From: Postechiella sp039985655
GTDB taxonomy: Bacteria > Bacteroidota > Bacteroidia > Flavobacteriales > Flavobacteriaceae
Assembly (NCBI GenBank): GCA_039985655.1
Contig: JBDWSF010000027.1
Location: 186,001 to 250,000, forward strand
DNA: 64,000 bases
Reading direction: 5' to 3'
Numbering within the stretch: the first letter of the stretch is position 1; each line of letters starts with the position of its first letter. The notes beneath the pieces were generated by a model. The model was not told the origin of the DNA, did not search any database, and saw only the letters and a program-made list of their open reading frames with translations. Below, in pieces: positions 43,991 to 52,384 of the stretch. The translations under genes and the position numbers were made by a program.

Positions 43991-44734
43991 ATGAAGAAGA
44001 AGTTAGAGTCCGAGCTAATTAGTATCGCACATCGAATTCTTAAGTTAAAAGGAAAAGAAGATGTTGTTAAAATGCATACCGAAGTAAAAGAGTTATTCGA
44101 GAAACTTTCTGTGTTAAAATTTGCCCACGAAAACTTTGAAGATGACATACCAACCATTGGTAATGATTCGTCGTTTTTTGACATGTTAGACACTGCTTTT
44201 AATAATAAAGTTAGTGATAATATTGAAGTTGAAGATAAAATTTATGTAAATCTGGACGATACGGACGAAGATGACATTACCGAGCCATTAATGGAAACCA
44301 TTAAAGACATGGTAGCACAAATGCCTGATGAAACGCATAAGGTAGACGATATGTTAGATGCTGTTTTACCTCAAAAAAAATATATAAAAAACGATTTAGA
44401 AGATCTTACCTCTGGGTATAAAGAGATGCCCATTTTCGAGCCCGTTTCTAAAACTAAAAAAGATGAAAGTAACGAAAAAAAATCGTTGAACGATACCATA
44501 AAAACTGGCGGACTTAATATTGGTTTAAACGATAAAATAGCTTTTGTAAAGCATTTATTCGATGGACAAAATGCTGATTACGATCGCGTTTTATCACAAT
44601 TAAACACGCTCGTTTCTTTTAACGAAGCCAAACATTTAATAGAAGATATTGTTAAACCAGATTACAATAATTGGGTAGAAAAAGAAGAATTCGAAGCACG
44701 TTTTATGGCTATTATAGAAAGTAAATTCGTTTAG
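43991..44734 (+). CDS. conserved flavobacterial hypothetical protein
   Basis: A 247-residue soluble acidic protein. It has an N-terminal helical KKKLESELISIAHRILKLKGK segment, a long acidic middle (about 80-140) and a C-terminal helical domain (about 170-247) with NDKIAFVKHLFDGQNADYDRVLSQLNTL. The N-terminal part could be a coiled coil. The same architecture is found next to tdk in related genomes to my recollection, but no function is known. It is divergent from tdk. Confidence 0.75.
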   Translation: MKKKLESELISIAHRILKLKGKEDVVKMHTEVKELFEKLSVLKFAHENFEDDIPTIGNDSSFFDMLDTAFNNKVSDNIEVEDKIYVNLDDTDEDDITEPLMETIKDMVAQMPDETHKVDDMLDAVLPQKKYIKNDLEDLTSGYKEMPIFEPVSKTKKDESNEKKSLNDTIKTGGLNIGLNDKIAFVKHLFDGQNADYDRVLSQLNTLVSFNEAKHLIEDIVKPDYNNWVEKEEFEARFMAIIESKFV

Positions 44735-44737
44735 GAT

Positions 44738-44971
44738 TTGGGTGTTACCACGCCCAAAATCGTGGTTGGGCTTGCAGCCTGTCTTGAGCACTTTGGCTCC
44801 GTTCAGCATAAATTAAAGTCGAAAGGCTATATCTTTATTAAAACGTCATCGCGAGGAGTGAGCGACGTGGCGATCTGTCAAATTTTAGTTCTGAGTTCAA
44901 TTTATAGCCCCCAAGTTTAAAAAAGGTTAAGAATATCAACAGTTATTCGAACGGCTGCAATCTCTAACACA
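44738..44971. repeat. composite REP-like intergenic element, copy 2
   Basis: Non-coding and GC-richer. It contains GGTGTTACCACGCCCAAAAT, GGGCTTGCAGCCTGTCTTGA, AAAGGCTATATCTTT, CGTCATCGCGAGGAGTGAGC and the ending GCAATCTCTAACAC. The landmark order matches 32462-32680. The rest of the gap to 45055 shows nothing. Confidence 0.7.
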
Positions 44972-45055
44972 TTATCCGACAAATAGAGTTTCTAGTTAGT
45001 AATCTTCGGTTTTCTAACGACGAACTTCTCACCAAAAAAATATTATATTTACAGC

Positions 45056-45811
45056 ATGCAAATTCCAAAAGGAAAAAAAATATACTTTGCCTCGGACAAT
45101 CACTTAGGTGCACCAACAGCCGAAGCATCTCGCCCGCGCGAAAAGAAATTCGTAGCATGGTTAGACGAAGTAAAAGAAGACGCTGCTGCTATTTTCTTGT
45201 TAGGCGATTTATTCGATTTTTGGATGGAGTTTAAAACCGTAGTTCCAAAAGGTTTTACGCGCACACTTGGTAAACTTGCCGAAATCTCAGATTCAGGCAT
45301 CCCAATTTATTATTTTGTTGGGAACCACGATCTTTGGATGAATGGTTATTTCGAAGAAGAATTAAACATACCAGTATATCACAAACCCAAAGAATTCACT
45401 TTTAACGATAAAACCTTTTTTATTGGTCACGGCGACGGACTAGGTCCTGATGATAAAGGCTATAAACGTATGAAAAAAGTATTTACAAACCCGTTTTGTA
45501 AATGGTTGTTTCGTTGGTTACATCCAGATTTGGGTGTGAGAATGGCACAACATCTTTCAGTAAAAAACAAATTAATTTCTGGTGACGATGATGCTAAATT
45601 CTTAGGCGAAGACAATGAATGGCTCGTACAATATTGCAAACGTAAATTAGAAACAAAACATCGTGATTTCTTCGTGTTTGGTCACCGCCATTTACCTTTA
45701 AACATAGAGCTTCAAAGCAATAATTCTAAATATATAAACCTAGGGGATTGGATTCAATATTATACCTACGGTGTTTTTGATGGTGAAACATTAACCTTAG
45801 AAAAATATTAA
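45056..45811 (+). CDS. lpxH: UDP-2,3-diacylglucosamine diphosphatase-type metallophosphoesterase
   Basis: Hydrolyses UDP-2,3-diacylglucosamine to lipid X in lipid A synthesis. It has 251 residues and all calcineurin-like motifs in order: SDNHLG, GDLFDFWME, GNHDLW, GHGDG and FGHRHLPL. The peripheral-membrane helices expected for LpxH are in the middle (KVFTNPFCKWLFRWLHPD). The next gene starts 22 bp later. Confidence 0.88.
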   Translation: MQIPKGKKIYFASDNHLGAPTAEASRPREKKFVAWLDEVKEDAAAIFLLGDLFDFWMEFKTVVPKGFTRTLGKLAEISDSGIPIYYFVGNHDLWMNGYFEEELNIPVYHKPKEFTFNDKTFFIGHGDGLGPDDKGYKRMKKVFTNPFCKWLFRWLHPDLGVRMAQHLSVKNKLISGDDDAKFLGEDNEWLVQYCKRKLETKHRDFFVFGHRHLPLNIELQSNNSKYINLGDWIQYYTYGVFDGETLTLEKY

Positions 45812-45833
45812 TATTTTATTGTAGAAAAAAGCT

Positions 45834-46748
45834 ATGAAATGGCATTACTTACTATTTATATGTTGTTTTATATCGTGTAGAACTGCAATGATTGATTCCA
45901 ATCAAATAACTTATCATCAATTTAGAGAGCAACAAAACGTATTTGCTTCAAAAGACGGCAATATGCATTACATAGATGAAGGCGAAGGGCCCGTTATTGT
46001 TTTGTTGCATGGCGTACCTACATCAAGTTGGTTATATAGACATATGATTGACACCTTAGAGGCCCGCTATCGTGTTATTGTTCCTGATATGCTAGGTTTT
46101 GGTTCTAGCGATTCTCCTAAAGGTTATGACATTTACTCAGAAACGCAACATGCTGAACGTTTGTTAGCATTGTTAGATCATTTAAATATAAAAAGCTGGA
46201 CACATGTTATGCATGATGCTGGAGGTTTATGGACTTGGGAATTGTTCAAAAAAGCGCCAAAACGTATAGAAAAGCTTGTTGTATTAAATACTATAATTTA
46301 CGAAACAGGTTTTAATCCACCCATTCGTTTTAAAAAAGGGTTTTTAGCACGCACAACCATGTGGAGCTATAGAAATGGTATTACCACAAATGCCATGCTT
46401 AAAGGTTTATTTAAATCTGGATTAACAGAGAACACGTTAAATAAAATAGATTTAGAAGGGTATAAAACACCGCTTAAAGAAGGTAAAACAAACGGCATGT
46501 ATTATTTCTTTTCGCAAACTTGTAATACCTTAACAAATTATCAATCTATTATTTCTAAAATAGATATACCAACTGCTGTCATTTGGGGAAAAAACGATTC
46601 GTTTTTAAACTGGACACCTCAAAGCGAAAACGTTATTAAAGACTTAAAAATAGCTAAAGAAAATATACACTTACTTGAAGCACGACACTTTATTCAAGAA
46701 GAAAAACCAAAGGAGATCTCTGAAATAATCCTTAATTTTTTGGAGTAG
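45834..46748 (+). CDS. haloalkane dehalogenase-like alpha/beta hydrolase, putative lipoprotein
   Basis: A 304-residue protein whose N-terminus (LLFICCFISC) looks like a lipoprotein signal with Cys ~15. Motifs follow the dehalogenase/epoxide hydrolase branch: HGVPTSSWLYRHM, DMLGFGSSDSP, and a nucleophile elbow MHDAGG with Asp rather than Ser. A late Asp in GKNDSF and His in EARHF complete the set. The activity on halogenated or other substrates is not established. It may be cotranscribed with lpxH. Confidence 0.8.
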   Translation: MKWHYLLFICCFISCRTAMIDSNQITYHQFREQQNVFASKDGNMHYIDEGEGPVIVLLHGVPTSSWLYRHMIDTLEARYRVIVPDMLGFGSSDSPKGYDIYSETQHAERLLALLDHLNIKSWTHVMHDAGGLWTWELFKKAPKRIEKLVVLNTIIYETGFNPPIRFKKGFLARTTMWSYRNGITTNAMLKGLFKSGLTENTLNKIDLEGYKTPLKEGKTNGMYYFFSQTCNTLTNYQSIISKIDIPTAVIWGKNDSFLNWTPQSENVIKDLKIAKENIHLLEARHFIQEEKPKEISEIILNFLE

Positions 46749-46863
46749 TATATGTTCTTGTCATGGAAATTTAAATAACCACTAAGAGATCACTCAATAA
46801 ATCTAAATAAATATTCTCTAAATAATTCTAAACCGTATATTTACACTCGTAAAATAAAATATA

Positions 46864-49800
46864 GTGAGTAAATCTAACCTCTCGCAGTCTTATGGTCAGA
46901 CTTTGCAAATGCAAAATCTGCGGACTGCTATTGCCCAAACTCAGAGTAAGACCCATTTAAAAGGGCTTGTAGGTTCATCTTTTTCATTCATAATTTCCCA
47001 AGCTTTTAAAGATGCCGAAAAACCTTTTTTAATCATTTTTGATGATAAAGAAGAAGCTGCTTTTTATCTAAACGATTTAGAACAACTCGGTAACGAAAAA
47101 GATGTGTTGTTTTACCCAGGGAGTTATCGTAGGCCCTATCAAATAGAAGAAACCGACAATGCCAATGTGCTTTTGCGTGCTGAGGTTTTAAACCGGATAA
47201 ATTCACGTAAAAAACCAGCGATAATAGTAACCTATCCTGATGCGCTTTTCGAGAAAGTGGTTACTCGAAAAGAATTAGAAAGACACACTTTAAAAATAGA
47301 GGTTAACGATAATCTATCTATAGATTTTGTCAACGAAGTCTTGTTTGAATATCAATTTAAACGTGTGGATTTTGTAACCGAACCTGGAGAGTTTTCGGTG
47401 CGTGGTGGTATTGTAGATGTATTTTCATTTTCGAACGATGAGCCTTATAGAATTGAGTTTTTTGGTGATGAGGTCGATAGTATTCGAACCTTTGATGTAG
47501 AAACACAATTGTCTATCGATCAGATAAAAAAAATTAATATCATCCCTAATGTTGCTAATAAATTGTTGGATGAAAGCCGACAGAGTTTCCTAAAATACAT
47601 CGCTCAAAAAACAGTGGTTTGTTTTAAAAATGCTGATTTATTCTTTTCTAGAATAGACGATTTTTATGGTAAAGCCGAGGATGCTTTCAAAACCCTATCG
47701 GAAGATATAAAACATGCCGAACCTCAAGAATTATTTTGTGATTCGAAACTTTTAAAACATCAATTTCAAGAGTTTTCAATAATTGAATTTGAGCGTTCTA
47801 CAGATTTAAATAATTACGTCGTTGCGAACGGAGCGAAGTCATCTGTTTCTAACGGTGAGATTACTTCGTCAAAAACGCCTCGAGACGATGTCCAAGAAAT
47901 TGTATTTAAAACAACGCCGCAACCGACATTCAATAAACAATTCAATTTATTAATTGAAGATTTAAACACCAATCATAATAAAGGGTATACCAATTATATA
48001 GCTTGTGTTAGTGCGCAACAAGCAAAACGGTTTCATGATATTTTTGAGGATGCAGAAGAAGAGGTGTCTTATAAAACCATTGTCGTGTCTTTACACCAAG
48101 GGTTTGTAGATCATGATAATAAAATTCTGTGTTATACAGATCATCAAATATTTGAGCGTTATCATAAGTTTAGTCTTAAAAATGGTTACGCTAAAAAGCA
48201 AGCCATCACTTTAAAAGAACTTACAAATTTAGATATTGGTGATTATGTAACGCATATAGATCATGGTATTGGACGATTTGGCGGACTTCAAAAAATAGAT
48301 GTTGAAGGTAAAAAACAAGAAGCTATAAAATTGGTTTATGGAGAACGAGATGTCTTGTATTTAAGCATCCATTCGTTACATAAAATCACAAAGTTTAAAG
48401 GTAAAGACGGTAAAGCTCCTAAGGTTCATAAATTAGGAAGTACGGCTTGGAAAACCTTAAAACAAAAAACGAAAGCACGTGTAAAACATGTGGCTTTCAA
48501 TTTAATAAAATTATACGCCAAACGAAAAACCGAAAAGGGCTATCAGTATAATCCCGATAGTTCGATGCAGCACGAGCTGGAAGCATCTTTTATTTATGAA
48601 GATACGCCAGATCAAACCACGGCTACGGCCGATATTAAAGCTGATATGGAAAGCGACCGACCGATGGATCGCTTAATTTGTGGTGATGTAGGTTTTGGTA
48701 AAACCGAAGTTGCCATTCGTGCAGCGTTTAAAGCGGTCGATAATGGTAAACAGGTAGCTGTTTTAGTGCCAACAACCATTTTAGCATATCAACATTCCAG
48801 AACATTTGCACAACGTTTAAAAGATTTTCCTGTTACCGTAGATTATGTAAACCGTTTTAGAACCGCTAAAGAAAAACGTGAAACTTTAGAAAGACTTGAG
48901 CAAGGCAAAGTCGATATCCTTATTGGCACACATCAATTAGTTAGCAAAAGTGTAAATTTTAAAAACTTAGGACTTTTAATTGTTGATGAAGAACAAAAAT
49001 TCGGCGTAGCCGTAAAAGAAAAATTGAAGACTTTAAAAGATAATGTCGATGTGTTGACTTTAACGGCAACGCCTATTCCGCGTACGCTTCAGTTTAGTTT
49101 AATGGCAGCTCGAGATTTATCGGTTATTACCACACCACCGCCAAATAGGTATCCTATAGAAAGTCATGTTATTCGGTTTAACGAAGAAGATATTCGTGAT
49201 GCTGTGAGTTATGAGATTGAACGTGGCGGACAAATATTTTTCATTCATAATCGTATTGAAAATATAAAAGAAGTTGCTGGAATGATTCAGCGTTTAGTGC
49301 CCGACGCCAAAATTGGAATTGGGCATGGGCAAATGGACGGTAAAAAACTGGAACAATTGATGTTGCAGTTTATGGATGGTGCTTTTGATGTTTTAGTAAG
49401 TACAACCATTGTAGAAAGTGGATTGGACGTGCCAAACGCCAACACCATTTTTATAAATAATGCTAATAATTTTGGACTAAGCGATTTACACCAAATGCGT
49501 GGTCGTGTTGGACGAAGCAATAAAAAAGCTTTTTGTTATTTTATTACTCCAGAATATTCTGCAATGACAGATGATGCCAGAAAACGGATTTCAGCTTTAG
49601 AACAATTCACTGAATTAGGTAGCGGTTTCAATATCGCTATGAAAGATCTAGAAATTCGTGGTGCTGGAGATTTATTGGGTGGAGAGCAAAGCGGGTTTAT
49701 TAATGAAATAGGATTCGATACCTATCAAAAAATATTGAACGAAGCTATTGAAGAACTTAAAGAAAACGAGTTTAAAGATTTATACGATGAGTCTGAAGCG

Positions 49801-50277
49801 GATAAAATTTATGTAAAAGACGTTACGATTGATACCGATTTCGAGCTGCTTTTTCCAGACGATTATGTAAATAATATTGCTGAACGACTAAATCTATACA
49901 CACAGCTTAATAATTTAAAAACGGAAGCGGAATTGCTTACTTTTGAGAAAGAATTAGTCGATCGTTTTGGAGAGTTGCCAAAACAAGTGACCGATTTATT
50001 AAATAGTGTCCAAATAAAGTGGCTTGCTAGTAAAATAGGCTTTGAGAAAATTATTATGAAACAAGGCAAGTTTGTCGGTTATTTTATAAACGATCAACAA
50101 AGTAATTTTTATCAAAGTGGTGGTTTTACAAAGGTGTTAAAGTTTGTGCAAACAAATTCTAATATCTGTAAAATGAAAGAAAAACAAACGCGTGCCGGTT
50201 TACGATTATTATTAACGTTTGAGAATATTAAATCTGTAAACCAAGCATTAAAAGCTATTCAGCCCATTGTGGCTTGA
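46864..50277 (+). CDS. mfd: transcription-repair coupling factor
   Basis: Removes stalled RNA polymerase and recruits UvrA. It has 1137 residues from a GTG at 46864: a UvrB-like N-terminal module (to about 350), the RNA polymerase-interacting domain near 455-480 (DIGDYVTHIDHGIGRF), RecG-like motor with Walker A GDVGFGKTEVA and the DEEQ box, and C-terminal UvrA-masking D7. Residues about 319-343 are encoded by a REP-like palindrome (47817-47890) read in frame. They look foreign to the family, at the D1b/D3 boundary. The rest is normal. Confidence 0.95.
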   Translation: MSKSNLSQSYGQTLQMQNLRTAIAQTQSKTHLKGLVGSSFSFIISQAFKDAEKPFLIIFDDKEEAAFYLNDLEQLGNEKDVLFYPGSYRRPYQIEETDNANVLLRAEVLNRINSRKKPAIIVTYPDALFEKVVTRKELERHTLKIEVNDNLSIDFVNEVLFEYQFKRVDFVTEPGEFSVRGGIVDVFSFSNDEPYRIEFFGDEVDSIRTFDVETQLSIDQIKKINIIPNVANKLLDESRQSFLKYIAQKTVVCFKNADLFFSRIDDFYGKAEDAFKTLSEDIKHAEPQELFCDSKLLKHQFQEFSIIEFERSTDLNNYVVANGAKSSVSNGEITSSKTPRDDVQEIVFKTTPQPTFNKQFNLLIEDLNTNHNKGYTNYIACVSAQQAKRFHDIFEDAEEEVSYKTIVVSLHQGFVDHDNKILCYTDHQIFERYHKFSLKNGYAKKQAITLKELTNLDIGDYVTHIDHGIGRFGGLQKIDVEGKKQEAIKLVYGERDVLYLSIHSLHKITKFKGKDGKAPKVHKLGSTAWKTLKQKTKARVKHVAFNLIKLYAKRKTEKGYQYNPDSSMQHELEASFIYEDTPDQTTATADIKADMESDRPMDRLICGDVGFGKTEVAIRAAFKAVDNGKQVAVLVPTTILAYQHSRTFAQRLKDFPVTVDYVNRFRTAKEKRETLERLEQGKVDILIGTHQLVSKSVNFKNLGLLIVDEEQKFGVAVKEKLKTLKDNVDVLTLTATPIPRTLQFSLMAARDLSVITTPPPNRYPIESHVIRFNEEDIRDAVSYEIERGGQIFFIHNRIENIKEVAGMIQRLVPDAKIGIGHGQMDGKKLEQLMLQFMDGAFDVLVSTTIVESGLDVPNANTIFINNANNFGLSDLHQMRGRVGRSNKKAFCYFITPEYSAMTDDARKRISALEQFTELGSGFNIAMKDLEIRGAGDLLGGEQSGFINEIGFDTYQKILNEAIEELKENEFKDLYDESEADKIYVKDVTIDTDFELLFPDDYVNNIAERLNLYTQLNNLKTEAELLTFEKELVDRFGELPKQVTDLLNSVQIKWLASKIGFEKIIMKQGKFVGYFINDQQSNFYQSGGFTKVLKFVQTNSNICKMKEKQTRAGLRLLLTFENIKSVNQALKAIQPIVA
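47817..47890. repeat. REP-like palindrome embedded in the mfd reading frame
   Basis: It starts CGTCGTTGCGAACGGAGCGA and ends GCCTCGAGACGATG. The halves are inverted: GCGAAGTCATCTG on the left, and GACGAAGTAATCTC on the reverse strand of the right. It has the same build as the intergenic CGTCATTGCGA... elements at 32543 and 44843. The mfd frame stays open through it. Confidence 0.7.
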
Positions 50278-50337
50278 TTATTGTCTAATAAAAAAATGAT
50301 TCCTTGGTGTTAAATCAAGGGTGTATTTTAAAATGTT

Positions 50338-50357
50338 ATTCCCGCTTGGGCGGGAAT
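50338..50357. repeat. short palindromic repeat upstream of the TlpA-like gene
   Basis: ATTCCCGC ttgg GCGGGAAT, an exact 8-bp-arm palindrome unlike the AT-rich context. It is recalled as part of a widespread CATTCCCGC-type repeat. Being upstream of ATG 50376, it also argues against a start at 50304. Confidence 0.6.
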
Positions 50358-50375
50358 CTAAATAAATTTTTAACG

Positions 50376-51737
50376 ATGTTAAAACGTCTTTTTGCCCTAG
50401 CTATTTTATTGCCCAGTGTTCTATTTGCACAACACACTATTAAAGGTACATTTTCACCACCAGAAGACTATAAGTTTGTGTTATTGTATAAAGTAACTCC
50501 AGAAGTTTCAACCTATGTCAACAATGCTGAAATAAATGGAAGGGGAGAATTCGAATTTCAATTAGATTCTACAATAACAAAAGGTATTTATAAATTGGTA
50601 TATGCCATTCCTCAAGAAGATTATAATTTTGATGTGATTTATAACGGAAATGAAGATGTTGAGTTAACCTTCAACTCTGAAATAGGCGTAAAATTTCAAT
50701 CTTCTGTAGAAAACACGTTGTTGGCGTCATATACCAATAGTATGTATATGGTAACTAGTAGTATCGGGAAGTTCTTTAGAGAAGAAGCTAAAGATACTTT
50801 AGCGCTATCGGCGATATTTAAAACGCAGCGTGAAACACAATCTAATTACGAAGAGGCAGCAAAAGGAACGATTGCACTTAATTTTATTAAGGCCAATAAA
50901 CCCTATATTCCTAATCAAGTTGAAGACGCTGCAACCTATGTAGGGAATTTAAAAACGCATTATTTTGATGCCGTAGATTTTGAAAATGAAACGCTTCAAA
51001 GTTCCGATTTTTTAATCGAACGAATGTTTAATTATGTGTTTGGTGTCTCTGCGGATTCTATAGATGAAGCCACAAGTTACATTAAGAATATAAAAACGTT
51101 TGGAACTATTATTAAAACAGCTCCTGCGAAAATTAAAAAACAATTATTTATCGATTTGTGGCAGCAAATGGCAGATTTGAATTTTGAAAGTGTTGCTAAT
51201 TTTATTGCAGAAGAGACTTTAATGGATTTAGCTGTTTCTTTAAACGATCAAGAACTTTTACATGCTTTAATATTGTATAAGAACATATCAATAGGAAATA
51301 AAGCGCCCGATTTCCCTATTGAAATAAAAGAAAAAGACAAACTAGTCACTAAAAAATTGAGTGAATTAGATGTTGCCGAAAGTTATATTTTGGTGTTTTG
51401 GAGTAGTATGTGTTCCCATTGTTTAGAAGAAATTCCGCAGTTACAAACGTATCTTAAAACCAAAGAAAAAGGATTAGTTCAAGTTGTAGCGATAGGTTTA
51501 GAAGACGAGCCTTATAAATGGAAAGATTTAACCTATAATTACCCTGAGTTTATACACGTTTATGGAGAAGGCAAATGGGATAATGAAATAGGTAAAGCTT
51601 ATGGCGTAACAGGGACTCCAACATATTTTATTTTAAATAAGAATAAAGAACTTGCTGCCAGACCAGAAGATTTGGAAGCTGTAAAAGCCTTTTTTGGTGA
51701 GAAAGAAAAAGAAGCGCAAGAATTAGATGAAAAATAA
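50376..51737 (+). CDS. exported TlpA-like thioredoxin-fold protein
   Basis: A 453-residue periplasmic protein. I start it at ATG 50376, which gives a clean signal peptide (MLKRLFALAILLPSVLFAQ). The 24 codons upstream run through a repeat. It has an N-terminal beta-rich DUF4369-like region (about 20-120), a helical middle and a C-terminal thioredoxin domain (from ~310) with CSHC in FWSSMCSHCLEE and the cis-Pro in GTPTYF. The role is thiol redox exchange with unknown substrates. Confidence 0.88.
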   Translation: MLKRLFALAILLPSVLFAQHTIKGTFSPPEDYKFVLLYKVTPEVSTYVNNAEINGRGEFEFQLDSTITKGIYKLVYAIPQEDYNFDVIYNGNEDVELTFNSEIGVKFQSSVENTLLASYTNSMYMVTSSIGKFFREEAKDTLALSAIFKTQRETQSNYEEAAKGTIALNFIKANKPYIPNQVEDAATYVGNLKTHYFDAVDFENETLQSSDFLIERMFNYVFGVSADSIDEATSYIKNIKTFGTIIKTAPAKIKKQLFIDLWQQMADLNFESVANFIAEETLMDLAVSLNDQELLHALILYKNISIGNKAPDFPIEIKEKDKLVTKKLSELDVAESYILVFWSSMCSHCLEEIPQLQTYLKTKEKGLVQVVAIGLEDEPYKWKDLTYNYPEFIHVYGEGKWDNEIGKAYGVTGTPTYFILNKNKELAARPEDLEAVKAFFGEKEKEAQELDEK

Positions 51738-51759
51738 AAATAACTTTTCGTCATACAGA

Positions 51760-51893
51760 ACTTGCCTGTCCAAATAAATAGTTTTTGGGCAAGTTGCCAT
51801 AAAAAAATGGCAAACAGGCTTTCGGCAGTCGCTCTCTGCGAGGAGCTTCAACAAATGCCTCAATCCTTCTTGCGGGATTATTTGCTAAGTTGT
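51760..51893. repeat. GC-richer intergenic element with two hairpins
   Basis: ACTTGCC / GGCAAGT (51760-51794) and TTGCCAT / ATGGCAA (51794-51813) are followed by a GC-rich tract with CTTTCGGCAGTCGCTCTCTG and TTCTTGCGGGATT. It lies between convergent genes and is not coding. It is probably a mobile or repeat sequence fixed here. Confidence 0.55.
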
Positions 51894-51947
51894 TTTTTTA
51901 ACCAGAGTTCATTATAAAGTAAGTTTATAATATTAGTTACAAAAATT

Positions 51948-52307
51948 TTAAAAATGATAAAAAGCATTCTCTAAATGCTCAATTTTAAAACCAGTTCCTT
52001 CTTTTACAATAGCAATAATATCAAACCGAACCTCGACGTCTAAATTATTCACATTAACATATTCATCTACGGCTTTAACTAAACGCTGAATCTGTTTAGG
52101 TTTTACAAAGTCTTGCGGATTCCCAAAATCGGAAGTCGACCTTGTTTTTACTTCAATAATAGCAAGCGTATCTTTTTGTTGGGCGATAATATCAACTTCG
52201 GCTTTATTGAATCGGTAATTTCGTTCTATAATATCATAACCGTTTTTCAATAGAAAATCGACTGCGAGTTGTTCTCCTTTTTTACCGAGTTCGTTGTGTT
52301 GTGCCAT
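51948..52307 (-). CDS. YraN family putative endonuclease-fold protein (UPF0102)
   Basis: A 119-residue soluble protein with the predicted nuclease core typical of UPF0102: GEQLAVDFLLKNGY, then EVDIIAQQKDTLAIIEVKTRS with the D-x8-E-x-K pattern. No activity has been assigned with certainty. It is downstream of the metal ABC permease genes, with the 31-bp palindrome in between. Confidence 0.9.
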   Translation of the reverse strand: MAQHNELGKKGEQLAVDFLLKNGYDIIERNYRFNKAEVDIIAQQKDTLAIIEVKTRSTSDFGNPQDFVKPKQIQRLVKAVDEYVNVNNLDVEVRFDIIAIVKEGTGFKIEHLENAFYHF

Positions 52308-52326
52308 AAGGCTTCTATTTTATTCA

Positions 52327-52357
52327 GACCTGACAGGTTTTTAAAACCTGTCAGGTC
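52327..52357. repeat. 31-bp palindrome, copy 2
   Basis: GACCTGACAGGTTTT, one central base, AAAACCTGTCAGGTC. It is the same element as 37060-37090 except for an A/T exchange in one arm matched by a compensating change in the other. It lies in the 77-bp gap between two minus-strand genes. Confidence 0.85.
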
Positions 52358-52384
52358 TAGCCTAGTTTTATCAATATTATTAAA

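Noticed and set aside
43900..44193. 97-codon minus-strand frame upstream of tdk
   Set aside because: It is antisense to the start of the 43991-44734 gene, which has better codon content and a sensible protein.
44738..44920. 60-codon plus-strand frame after the hypothetical gene
   Set aside because: It consists of the composite REP-like repeat. No start context and no protein-like features.
50304..50375. N-terminal extension of the TlpA-like protein
   Set aside because: It passes through the ATTCCCGC palindrome, and a clear signal peptide starts at 50376.
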